Below are positions 1 to 6,053 of a stretch of DNA of 10,799 nucleotides, piece by piece. The DNA is from an uncultured bacterium. Lineage in GTDB: Bacteria; Planctomycetota; Phycisphaerae; Phycisphaerales; SM1A02. The notes under the pieces are model-generated. The model saw nothing but the letters and a program-made list of their open reading frames with translations. It did not search any database and was not told the origin of the DNA. Location of the stretch: positions 1 through 10,799 of the forward strand of contig CAIOTP010000300.1 of NCBI GenBank assembly GCA_903861235.1, given 5' to 3'. The stretch's first letter is position 1. Every line of letters begins with the position of its first letter. Both the position numbers and the translations under genes were made by a program.

Positions 1-697
1 CCATGGTGAGCGCCGAGAGGGCCACGCGAAGGCGCGCCCCGGGCGGCTCGTTCATCTGGCCGAAGACGAGGCAGGCCTTCTCGAGGACCTTCGACTCCGC
101 CATCTCCTTCCACAGGTCGTTGCCCTCGCGGGTGCGCTCGCCCACGCCGGCGAACACGCTGTAGCCGCCGAAGTTTCGGGCGATGCGGGCGATCATCTCC
201 TGGATGACCACGGTCTTGCCCACGCCGGCACCGCCGAACAGGCCGATCTTGCCGCCGCGGACGAAGGGGCAGAGCAGGTCGATGACCTTGATGCCCGTCT
301 GCAGCACCTCGGTCTTGGGGTTGAGGTCGGTGAACTCGGGCGGCTCGCGGTGGATCGGGGCCGTCTCGCCCGCCTGCACCGGGCCGCGGCCGTCCACGGG
401 CTGGCCGAGCAGGTTGAACACGCGGCCGAGCACCGGCTCGCCCACGGGCACCCGCACGCTGGCGCCGGTGTCCACGCAGTCGTTGCCGCGCCGCACGCCG
501 TCGGTGCTGGCCAGGGCCACGCAGCGGACCATGCCGCCGCCGAGGTGCTTGGCCACCTCGCCCACCAGGGTCTGCTTCTCGCCGCGGAAGTCGAAGTCGA
601 CCTTCACCGCGTTGTAGATCTCGGGGATCTGGTCCTCGGGGAACTGCGCGTCGAAGGTGCTGCCGATGACCTGGATGACCTTGCCTGTGGTGGCCAT
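1..697 (-). CDS. atpD: ATP synthase F1 subunit beta, N-terminal part (runs off left edge)
   Basis: Catalytic beta subunit of the F1Fo ATP synthase, which makes ATP on the cytoplasmic face of the inner membrane. The 232 visible residues (the family has about 460-480) hold the N-terminal beta-barrel (about 1-80) and the first half of the nucleotide-binding domain. The Walker A loop GGAGVGKT is at 155-162, the GERTREGND loop begins at 186, and the MNEPPGARLR segment is at 215-224; all are diagnostic for F-type beta rather than alpha. The ATG at 697 gives the usual short N-terminus before the GKVIQVIGSTFDAQF segment. A weak GAGAGA ribosome-site-like stretch (704-709) lies six bases upstream. The gene upstream is a beta-helix protein, not atpG, so the subunit genes are split in this genome; whether atpC follows lies outside the window. 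Identification is essentially certain. Confidence 0.97.
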   Translation of the reverse strand, partial: MATTGKVIQVIGSTFDAQFPEDQIPEIYNAVKVDFDFRGEKQTLVGEVAKHLGGGMVRCVALASTDGVRRGNDCVDTGASVRVPVGEPVLGRVFNLLGQPVDGRGPVQAGETAPIHREPPEFTDLNPKTEVLQTGIKVIDLLCPFVRGGKIGLFGGAGVGKTVVIQEMIARIARNFGGYSVFAGVGERTREGNDLWKEMAESKVLEKACLVFGQMNEPPGARLRVALSALTM

Positions 698-762
698 GAA
701 GCGTCTCTCTGGGGTTGGTTCTCCCGACTTCGTGCAACGAGTCACGAACGGCGGGAGGGCGA

Positions 763-792
763 AAGATAGCCGCGTGAGGGTTGGCCCGCCAA
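763..792 (-). promoter_or_regulatory. Putative promoter of atpD
   Basis: Read on the minus strand, TTGGCG (787-792) is followed after 18 bases by TATCTT (763-768), a plausible housekeeping-sigma -35/-10 pair. The -10 box is preceded by GC, like the other promoter-like boxes in this window. It would give a leader of about 60 bases before the atpD start. The 698-848 gap otherwise shows no gene. Pattern match by eye only. Confidence 0.42.
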
Positions 793-848
793 GGGCTCCA
801 CACGCTGGATTTGCGGGTTCGGGACCCCGTTTCGGGGATGGAGGGGTG

Positions 849-2114
849 TCAGCGGGGCCGCTCGGACGGGGCCGTTGGCGGTGGGACCGCCGGGCCCGCG
901 GCCGCAGGATCCGGCGCCTGCCAGCCGAAGACCTTCGCCCGGGGTTCGAGCGGGGACGCGAAACGGGGCTCCACCCTGGGGTCCACGTCGAGCACCTGCG
1001 GTTCCACCTCCACGCCGAAGGGTCGGCCGATGGCCTCGAACGCGGCGGGGATCTCGGCGCTCCACCAGAGGTTGGGGCCAAGCTGGATCGACTCCCGGGG
1101 CAGCGTGGCGGGCACCCGGCAGAGCTGTTCGATGGCTCCCGGGGTCCATGCGAAGAGGTTGTGGGCCATCACCACCTGGCGCGGCAGGCCGCAGGCATCG
1201 TCCGACTCCCACACGCATCGTCCGGGATCCGTGACGGTGTTCCATTGCAGGAGCAGCCCGTCCACGCCGCCGATCCAGGCGAAGCGGTCCGCCTCGGGCA
1301 CGCTGCATCGCATCACCATCACGCCGGTGGCCGGCGGCGTTTCCGGCGGAAGGCCCTCGCACGATCCCAGTCGGAAGCCGGTACGCACCTTGGGCCCCAG
1401 CGTGAGCATGCCCAGCGCCACCTGCCTGCAGCCCTGCGTGACGGTGACTCCCGTTTCCTGGGGCAGTCCCTTGCCAGGATCGAGCACGCAGTAGTTCACC
1501 GAGCAGCGGGAGGACCGTTCGATCCTGAACGCGTCACGGTTCCAGCCACGCACGGCCACCTCGCGGACGTCCACGCGATCGATGTCCCGCAGCACCACGC
1601 CGTCCTGTTCCGGAGACACCTGGTCCTGGAGCAGGCGCAGCGACGCCACCTGCAGATTGGCCTGATGAAGCTGTCCGTCCGGTCCGCGGCCGCCCTCGAC
1701 CAGGACGAGCGGGCCACGGCCGTTGCCGACCATGAGGTCCCGCAGGATGACGAACTGCGGGCGCACCAGGCGGATCCCGAAGTCCGTGGCCTTCACGTAG
1801 GGAAAGCGGGCGGGCTCCTCCCCCGGCTCGCCTCGGATGATGATCGGCCGGTCGCGTTCGCCGCGCAGGTCCGTGAGCGTGAAGGCGGCGTGGATCCCTC
1901 GCTCCAGCACCAGCTCGTCACCGGGACGCAGGGCCGGAGCGATGCTGTCGAAGGCCAGGCCCGCGGGAATGCGGAACACCCGTCCGCCCATCGCGTTCGT
2001 GGCGAGCACCGGCAGGGGAGCCTGTGGCTGCGCCGGGTCCGCAAGCAGTGGCGGTGGCTGCGGCGGCGGGGCCTGCATCAGGACGAGCAGCGTGGCCAGA
2101 AGCGCGCCGATCAT
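849..2114 (-). CDS. Secreted right-handed parallel beta-helix protein
   Basis: A 421-residue protein of unknown substrate. Residues 1-15 are a short hydrophobic stretch ending in LMQA, a probable signal peptide although it lacks the usual basic start; a Pro/Ala-rich linker follows to about residue 36. The segment LRPGDELVLERGIH (62-75) followed by a DRPIIIRGEPGE stretch (88-99) is the entry typical of pectate-lyase-like and chondroitinase-B-like beta-helix proteins (a GD-x-V-x-L-x-x-G-x-Y-like motif, then PI-x-I-x-x-x-PG). From about 110 to 325, short beta-strand and turn units recur (FVILRDLMVGN, VVLRDIDRVDVREVAVRGWN, LLLQWNTVTD), as in helix rungs. The C-terminus is again Pro/Ala-rich. No catalytic residues can be assigned, so it may be a lyase-like enzyme or a binding protein. 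It starts 16 bases after manA stops and is probably co-transcribed with it. Confidence 0.8.
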   Translation of the reverse strand: MIGALLATLLVLMQAPPPQPPPLLADPAQPQAPLPVLATNAMGGRVFRIPAGLAFDSIAPALRPGDELVLERGIHAAFTLTDLRGERDRPIIIRGEPGEEPARFPYVKATDFGIRLVRPQFVILRDLMVGNGRGPLVLVEGGRGPDGQLHQANLQVASLRLLQDQVSPEQDGVVLRDIDRVDVREVAVRGWNRDAFRIERSSRCSVNYCVLDPGKGLPQETGVTVTQGCRQVALGMLTLGPKVRTGFRLGSCEGLPPETPPATGVMVMRCSVPEADRFAWIGGVDGLLLQWNTVTDPGRCVWESDDACGLPRQVVMAHNLFAWTPGAIEQLCRVPATLPRESIQLGPNLWWSAEIPAAFEAIGRPFGVEVEPQVLDVDPRVEPRFASPLEPRAKVFGWQAPDPAAAGPAVPPPTAPSERPR

Positions 2115-2120
2115 GGGATG

Positions 2121-2126
2121 AGGGTA
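2121..2126 (-). promoter_or_regulatory. TANNNT box 6 bases before the beta-helix gene start
   Basis: On the minus strand TACCCT is followed by CATCCC and then the ATG at 2114. Spacing resembles the boxes before plsY and lysS, but the first bases are not GCTA and the box overlaps a GGGTACCC palindrome (2122-2129). It may be chance. The gene could equally be read from the manA transcript, with the G-rich run just after the manA stop as a poorly placed ribosome site. Confidence 0.2.
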
Positions 2127-2130
2127 CCCC

Positions 2131-3183
2131 TCAGGCGATCCAGCGATCCATGGGATCGGGAACCAGCGCCCGGAGCAGGCAGGTGCCCGCCTGAAGCCTC
2201 GCGGTCATGCCCTCGGCGGCCGCGGGCACCAGCAGGGAACGCCAAGGTCCGGCGGTCACGGACGTGGGCCCGTCGAAACTCACCTGGCCCTGCAGCACCA
2301 TCCAGCATGCCGGCCGCTGATGGGTGACCACGGGCAGTTCGGCGTCCTGCAGGGCTTCGAGTCGCTCGATGCGATAGAAGGGTGTTCGCGACAGCAGCGT
2401 GGTGCGGAAGTGCCTGGTGAGCACCGGAGGGGTGCGGTCCGCGTTGCTGATGGGCCAGCGCTCGAGTTCCTGGGCGGCTCCGAAGGAGATGCAGGCGAGG
2501 GCCTGCTCCAGATGGAGCGGTCGGGACGGGTCGTTGCGGTTCCAGTCGAAGACGCGGAACGTGGTGTCGCCGGGGGTCTGGATCTCGGCCACCGTGATGC
2601 CCGCGCCCAGCGCGTGACAGAGGCCGCTGGGCAAGTCGATGCAGTCGCCCGCCTGGACCGGGACCTCCTCCAGCATGGGCACGATGTCGGCGCCGCCTCG
2701 GAGGCGACGCTCGAACTCCTCGCGGGTCACCCCCGGCTTCACGCCTCGCCAGATCCTGGCGCCCGGCTTGGCGTGCAGCACGAACCAGCTCTCGGTCTTC
2801 AGGTGGGCGTCCGCGTTCGCCTGGGCGAAGGCGGGACTGGGGTGCACCTGCACCGAGAGGTTCTCCGCCGCATCGAGGAACTTCACCAGCAGGGGGAATC
2901 GGCCCATGTTGGAGAGCTGGGCCCGCCCCATGATCGCCCGCTCCTCCGATTGCATGGCCTCGCGCAACGAGCGGCCGGCGAAGGGGCCGGACTCGATGCC
3001 CGAGCACCCTTCGGCACCCGGCAGGTCCGACAGCTCCCAGCTCTCGCCGAACGGCGGCTGCGCGGGTGCTTGGCTGAACTTGCCCCAGGAGGCGAATGTG
3101 GTGCCGCCCCAGGCGCGGGCCTTGGCCAGCGGCCGAAGCAGCATCGGTGAGAGCGGCGTGGCTTGGCCCGGTGCGTGAGCCAT
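2131..3183 (-). CDS. manA: Mannose-6-phosphate isomerase, class I
   Basis: Zinc enzyme of the cytoplasm that interconverts mannose 6-phosphate and fructose 6-phosphate, feeding GDP-mannose or glycolysis. The 350 residues resemble the shorter Bacillus-type class I enzymes (about 315) more than the E. coli form (391). Expected metal ligands are visible: Gln112 and His114 in NLSVQVHPS, Glu131 in LKTESWFVL, and His190 in SGLCHALGAG. The substrate-site arginine is probably Arg210 in the TTFRVFDWNR motif, and the AEIQTPGDTTFRVFDW block (199-214) is diagnostic of the family. The N-terminal WGGTTFASWGK segment (25-35) corresponds to the family WGG motif. The ATG at 3183 lies 8 bases after the fabZ stop, suggesting one transcript. 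No missing key residue was noticed. Confidence 0.93.
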   Translation of the reverse strand: MAHAPGQATPLSPMLLRPLAKARAWGGTTFASWGKFSQAPAQPPFGESWELSDLPGAEGCSGIESGPFAGRSLREAMQSEERAIMGRAQLSNMGRFPLLVKFLDAAENLSVQVHPSPAFAQANADAHLKTESWFVLHAKPGARIWRGVKPGVTREEFERRLRGGADIVPMLEEVPVQAGDCIDLPSGLCHALGAGITVAEIQTPGDTTFRVFDWNRNDPSRPLHLEQALACISFGAAQELERWPISNADRTPPVLTRHFRTTLLSRTPFYRIERLEALQDAELPVVTHQRPACWMVLQGQVSFDGPTSVTAGPWRSLLVPAAAEGMTARLQAGTCLLRALVPDPMDRWIA

Positions 3184-3191
3184 GGTCCGTG

Positions 3192-3665
3192 TCAGATCGC
3201 CATGCCGGTGATGCGCGTCTCGAACACCAGCTTGCCGTTCACCACGCCCTGGGCCTGGCTGACGAACCGCCGTCGGTTGCGTTCGATCTGCCGCGCCAGC
3301 AGGTAGAGGGTGTCGCCGGGGACCACCTGGCCGCGGAAGGCGGTGTCGTCGCAGCGGGTGAAGCCCAGGAAGCCTTCCAGATTCATGCCCTTGGTCTGCA
3401 CCAGGCTGCAGAGCTGGGCCGCGGCCTCGATCATGAGCACGCCCGGAAGCAGGGGACGGCCCGGAATGTGATGGGGCACCCAGAACTCGTCATGACGGAT
3501 CTTCCGTTTGCCCAGGCCTTCCATGCGGGGCAGGTCCAGCCAGACCACGTCGTCGAGCATCCTCATGGGACCGGTCTGGGGCAGGTAGCGGTCGACCTCG
3601 GACGAGGTCATGACCACCTGGTTCAGGTCGATCGGGCTGAGATCGAAGAGGAGTTCGTTGGCCAA
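3192..3665 (-). CDS. fabZ: FabZ-type (3R)-hydroxyacyl-ACP dehydratase
   Basis: Hot-dog-fold dehydratase of fatty acid elongation, converting 3-hydroxyacyl-ACP to trans-2-enoyl-ACP in the cytoplasm. The core motif HIPGRPLLPGVLMIEAAAQ is at 66-84: His66 and Glu80 match the catalytic His/Glu pair, with the same 14-residue spacing as E. coli FabZ. The LPQTGPMRMLDDVVWLD segment (28-44) stands where FabZ has LPHRYPFLLVD, so the usual HRYPF is changed to QTGPM. The protein has 157 residues, with about 20 extra at the N-terminus. The start is TTG at 3665: no ATG or GTG lies upstream in frame, and AGGAA (3672-3676) sits six bases before it. A shorter start at the ATG at 3611 (Met19) is possible. A related hot-dog dehydratase with another acyl substrate cannot be excluded. 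Confidence 0.88.
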   Translation of the reverse strand: MANELLFDLSPIDLNQVVMTSSEVDRYLPQTGPMRMLDDVVWLDLPRMEGLGKRKIRHDEFWVPHHIPGRPLLPGVLMIEAAAQLCSLVQTKGMNLEGFLGFTRCDDTAFRGQVVPGDTLYLLARQIERNRRRFVSQAQGVVNGKLVFETRITGMAI

Positions 3666-3671
3666 CTGGGG

Positions 3672-3676
3672 TTCCT
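3672..3676 (-). promoter_or_regulatory. Ribosome binding site deciding the TTG start of fabZ
   Basis: On the minus strand AGGAA followed by CCCCAG and TTG gives a Shine-Dalgarno match with a six-base spacer. This supports the TTG at 3665 over the downstream ATG at 3611. Confidence 0.5.
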
Positions 3677-3694
3677 GAAGGGTGGGGCCGCGCG

Positions 3695-3700
3695 AAGATA
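3695..3700 (-). promoter_or_regulatory. Putative -10 box of the fabZ-manA operon
   Basis: GGCTATCTTCGC on the minus strand is nearly identical to the box before atpD (GGCTATCTTTCGC). It would leave a leader of about 20-25 bases with the AGGAA ribosome site. No convincing -35 hexamer is visible 16-18 bases upstream. Confidence 0.4.
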
Positions 3701-3749
3701 GCCAAAACGAGGAGAGGCCGGATCAGGGAGCCCGCGTCCGGATATCCGC

Positions 3750-3755
3750 TACCAT
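3750..3755 (+). promoter_or_regulatory. Putative -10 box of the Hc1-like gene
   Basis: GCTACCATGG on the plus strand fits the GCTAnnnT pattern seen before other genes here. It implies a leader of roughly 45 bases. It lies 49 bases from the divergent fabZ box, so the two promoters share one short region. No clear -35 hexamer. Confidence 0.35.
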
Positions 3756-3765
3756 GGGCTCGACC

Positions 3766-3782
3766 GGCAGGGCTGGCCTGCC
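3766..3782 (+). other. Hairpin in the predicted leader of the Hc1-like gene
   Basis: GGCAGG (3766-3771) pairs perfectly with CCTGCC (3777-3782) around a five-base loop, in the untranslated leader between the -10 box and the ribosome site. It does not cover the ribosome site. It could stabilise the mRNA 5' end, or be incidental in DNA this GC-rich. Confidence 0.3.
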
Positions 3783-3795
3783 AAACCACTCGAAC

Positions 3796-3799
3796 GGAG
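3796..3799 (+). promoter_or_regulatory. Ribosome binding site of the Hc1-like gene
   Basis: GGAG lies nine bases before the ATG at 3809, one of the clearest Shine-Dalgarno sites in the window. It supports this small reading frame as a real gene. Confidence 0.6.
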
Positions 3800-3808
3800 A
3801 CACCAGAA

Positions 3809-3994
3809 ATGGAACTGTACGAGCAGCTGAAGCGACAGGTTGAGGCGGTCGCCGAGGACATGGCGAAGGCCTTCGGCGGCAACAAGGCCGCCGGCACGCG
3901 CGTTCGCAAGTCGATGCAGGAGATCAAGGCCACCTGTCAGGACATCCGGGTGAAGGTCCTCGAGGTGGGCAAGGGTCCCGCCACCGGCGGCTGA
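3809..3994 (+). CDS. Short Hc1-type histone H1-like protein
   Basis: A 61-residue, helix-rich protein probably binding DNA in the nucleoid. The stretch GGNKAAGTRVRKSMQEI (23-39) matches the conserved core of Hc1-family proteins as I recall it (GNKAA-x-RVRK), the family named after the chlamydial histone H1 homologue. Residues 1-20 and 32-55 look like two amphipathic helices. Chlamydial Hc1 carries a long Lys/Ala-rich C-terminal tail; here the protein ends just after the core with GKGPATGG, so net charge is only modestly positive and strong compaction of DNA by charge alone seems unlikely. The ATG has a good GGAG site nine bases upstream. The gene stands alone, divergent from fabZ and convergent with the isochorismatase-family gene. 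A single Cys (46) is present. Confidence 0.82.
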   Translation: MELYEQLKRQVEAVAEDMAKAFGGNKAAGTRVRKSMQEIKATCQDIRVKVLEVGKGPATGG

Positions 3995-4015
3995 CCACCG
4001 CAGGTTTCGTGCATC

Positions 4016-4029
4016 AGCCGTGGACGGCT
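4016..4029. terminator. Small hairpin between convergent genes
   Basis: AGCCGT and ACGGCT form an inverted repeat (five pairs around a four-base loop in practice) in the 47-base gap between the Hc1-like stop and the stop of the opposing hydrolase gene. Being symmetrical it could act in both directions. There is no T-run on either side, so this is a weak terminator candidate, supported mainly by position. Confidence 0.3.
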
Positions 4030-4041
4030 TGGCATCTCCGC

Positions 4042-4608
4042 CTAGCCGCCGCGCAGGCCCTTCACCAGTTCAAGGCAAGCCTTGAACTTCGGGTGCTGGG
4101 CATCCGCAAGCAGTTCGTAGATGGCCGAGAGCGTTCCTGTGGGAACGGCCCCGGCTGTCTGCATGCGGTGGAGGGCGTGCGGGATCTGGCCGGGCTGGCT
4201 CCCGCCGATGGCGTCGGTGCAGAGGAAGGGCGTGCGTCCTGAGGACGCCAGGTCGAGCGCCGTCTGCAGCACGCAGACATGCGCCTCGATGCCGCAGAGC
4301 AGCACCGTGCCGCGGCCGGTGGCCCGGATCGCCGCGTCCACCTCGGGCGTGATCGAACTGAAGCGCGTCTTGGTGAAGAGCGGCGTGCCGGATGGCAGGG
4401 CCGCCGCGATCTCGGGCACGGTCTGTCCCAGAGCACGCGGGTTCTGCTCGGTGATCACCACCGGGAGTTCCAGCGTGGCGGCGGCACGGCAGAGGATGGA
4501 CGCGTTGTGCACCAAGGCTTCCCATCCAGGAATGGTGGCGGCGAAGCGGGACTGGATGTCCACCACCAGCAGCAGCGTGTCGGAGATGCGGAGTCGTGGG
4601 CAGGGCAT
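4042..4608 (-). CDS. Isochorismatase-family cysteine hydrolase
   Basis: A 188-residue single-domain hydrolase of the isochorismatase/nicotinamidase superfamily. The expected triad is present: Asp17 in LLLVVDIQSRF, Lys80 in LFTKTRFS, and Cys112 in CGIEAHVCVLQTALDL. The GIEAHVCV block is the form found in ISOC1/2-like and YcaC-like members, not in true isochorismatases or nicotinamidases, so the substrate is unknown and neither name should be transferred. VITEQNPRALG (51-61) is also typical of this subgroup. No signal peptide, so cytoplasmic. It is the last gene of the operon: its ATG follows the purB stop with two bases between (TGA AC ATG), implying translational coupling, though no biochemical link with purine synthesis is evident. 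Lys/Leu-rich C-terminus, intact. Confidence 0.9.
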   Translation of the reverse strand: MPCPRLRISDTLLLVVDIQSRFAATIPGWEALVHNASILCRAAATLELPVVITEQNPRALGQTVPEIAAALPSGTPLFTKTRFSSITPEVDAAIRATGRGTVLLCGIEAHVCVLQTALDLASSGRTPFLCTDAIGGSQPGQIPHALHRMQTAGAVPTGTLSAIYELLADAQHPKFKACLELVKGLRGG

Positions 4609-4610
4609 GT

Positions 4611-6053
4611 TCAGACCCGGAGCGTGGGATGGTGGGCCAGCACGGCGGCGTGGCGACGGCGGATCGGATCGGCCACCGTGGCGATCCATCGGTCGGTCTG
4701 CTCGGCGCTCCGCCCGCTGAGTCGGACCGGATCGAACGCCGTCCGCAGGTCGACCTCCTTGAAGAGCGGGTCGGCGGCCAGTCGGTCGCCCAGATCGTTG
4801 GACTCGCCGCACTTCACCCGGTCCGCCGCCGCGAGCGCGTGCGTGCGGATGGCCTCGTGGGCCTTCTGCCGATCCGCCCCGGCCTTGGCCGCGGCCATGA
4901 GCAGGTCCTCGGTGGCCAGGAAGGGCAGCTCCTGCTGCAGACGGGCCGCGATGGCCGCGGGATGCACCACCAGCCCGCCGAGCACGTCGGTCATCACCTC
5001 GACGGCCGCGTCGAGCGAAAGGAACGCTTCGGGCAGGGCCAGGCGGCGTGCGCTGGAATCGTCCAGCGTGCGTTCGAGCCACTGCTCCGCGGCCGTGTCG
5101 AGCGCGACCGGCGCCAGCCCCATGACGAAGCGAGCCAGGCCGGTGGCCCGCTCGCACCGCATGGGGTTCCTCTTGTAGGGCATGGCGCTGCTGCCGATCT
5201 GCTCCTTCTCGAACGGCTCCTCCACCTCGCGAAGGTTCGCCAGCAGCCGAAGATCGTTCGCGCACTTGTGGATGGCCGCCGCGGCCACCGCGAGTGAACC
5301 CAGCACGGCGGCGTCGAAGCCTCGCGGGTAGGTCTGTCCGCACACGGGCCAGGTGCCCTCCTCGGGCCAGCCCAGCCTTCGGCACACGCCACGCTCCAGG
5401 GCATCCACCTTCGCCGCGTCCCCGAGCAGCGCCATGAAGCTGAACTGCGTGCCGGTGGCGCCGCGAAGTCCCTTCAGCCGCACCTGCGCCAGACGCGCTT
5501 CCAGGTCCTGGAGCGCGAAGGCGAAATCCTGGCCCCAGAGCGCCGCCCGCTTGCCCACGGTCACGGGCTGGGCGGGCTGGTAGTGCGTGAAGCCCAGGCA
5601 GGGCAGCGCGCGGTGCGTGGCGGCGAAGGTGGCGGCTCGGTCCACCAGCCGGGCCATGCCGGCCACCAGCTGCTGCAGGGCCTCGCGAAGCAGCATGGCG
5701 TCCGCGTTGCAGACCACGTCCTGGCTGGTCATGCCCAGGTGGATCACGCCGGCGGCGGCCGGGGCGGCCTCGCCGAAGGCGTGCACGTGGGCCATCACGT
5801 CGTGACGGAGACGGGCTTCGTGCCGCGCCGCGGAGGCGAAGTCGATGCGATCCAGGTTGGACTGCATCTGGGCGAGCGCCTCCTCCGGAACGGGAAGGCC
5901 CAGCGCCCGCTGCTCCTGCGCCACGGCCAGCCAGATGCGGCGCCACAGGCCCACGCGGTGCGCGTCGCTCCAGGTCCGACGCATCGACTCGCTCGCCCAC
6001 CGGGTGGACAAGGCGCTCTGCCAGTGCGTCGCCGCGGCGGATGCGTCGCTCAC
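4611..6053 (-). CDS. purB: Adenylosuccinate lyase, animal-like type
   Basis: Fumarase/aspartase-superfamily lyase acting twice in purine synthesis, on SAICAR and on adenylosuccinate, releasing fumarate. At 480 residues it is close to human ADSL (484) and longer than the Bacillus form (about 430). Blocks in order: RLRHDVMAHVHAFG (81-94), IHLGMTSQDV (104-113), LGFTHYQPAQ (153-162) with probable catalytic acid His157, and the flexible signature loop GSSAMPYKRNP (287-297) with catalytic Ser288 or Ser289 and Lys294. QWLERTLDDSSARR (324-337) and QELPFLATE (374-382) also follow the animal sequence as I remember it. The start is GTG at 6053, chosen because it overlaps the plsY stop in GTGA and gives the expected N-terminus ending before STRWASESMRRTWS. 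Translation is probably coupled to plsY. Confidence 0.95.
   Translation of the reverse strand: MSDASAAATHWQSALSTRWASESMRRTWSDAHRVGLWRRIWLAVAQEQRALGLPVPEEALAQMQSNLDRIDFASAARHEARLRHDVMAHVHAFGEAAPAAAGVIHLGMTSQDVVCNADAMLLREALQQLVAGMARLVDRAATFAATHRALPCLGFTHYQPAQPVTVGKRAALWGQDFAFALQDLEARLAQVRLKGLRGATGTQFSFMALLGDAAKVDALERGVCRRLGWPEEGTWPVCGQTYPRGFDAAVLGSLAVAAAAIHKCANDLRLLANLREVEEPFEKEQIGSSAMPYKRNPMRCERATGLARFVMGLAPVALDTAAEQWLERTLDDSSARRLALPEAFLSLDAAVEVMTDVLGGLVVHPAAIAARLQQELPFLATEDLLMAAAKAGADRQKAHEAIRTHALAAADRVKCGESNDLGDRLAADPLFKEVDLRTAFDPVRLSGRSAEQTDRWIATVADPIRRRHAAVLAHHPTLRV

Noticed and set aside
657..2327. Plus-strand open frame of 556 codons
   Set aside because: Antisense to the beta-helix gene and the atpD promoter region; composition is that of a shadow frame.
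3978..3990. CCGCC/GGCGG hairpin at the end of the Hc1-like gene
   Set aside because: It lies inside the coding sequence, is not followed by a T-run, and arises from Ala-Thr-Gly-Gly codons.
4042..6000. One long minus-strand frame of 652 codons leading into the hydrolase
   Set aside because: Its first two thirds are an out-of-frame reading of purB. Only the part from the ATG at 4608 is real.
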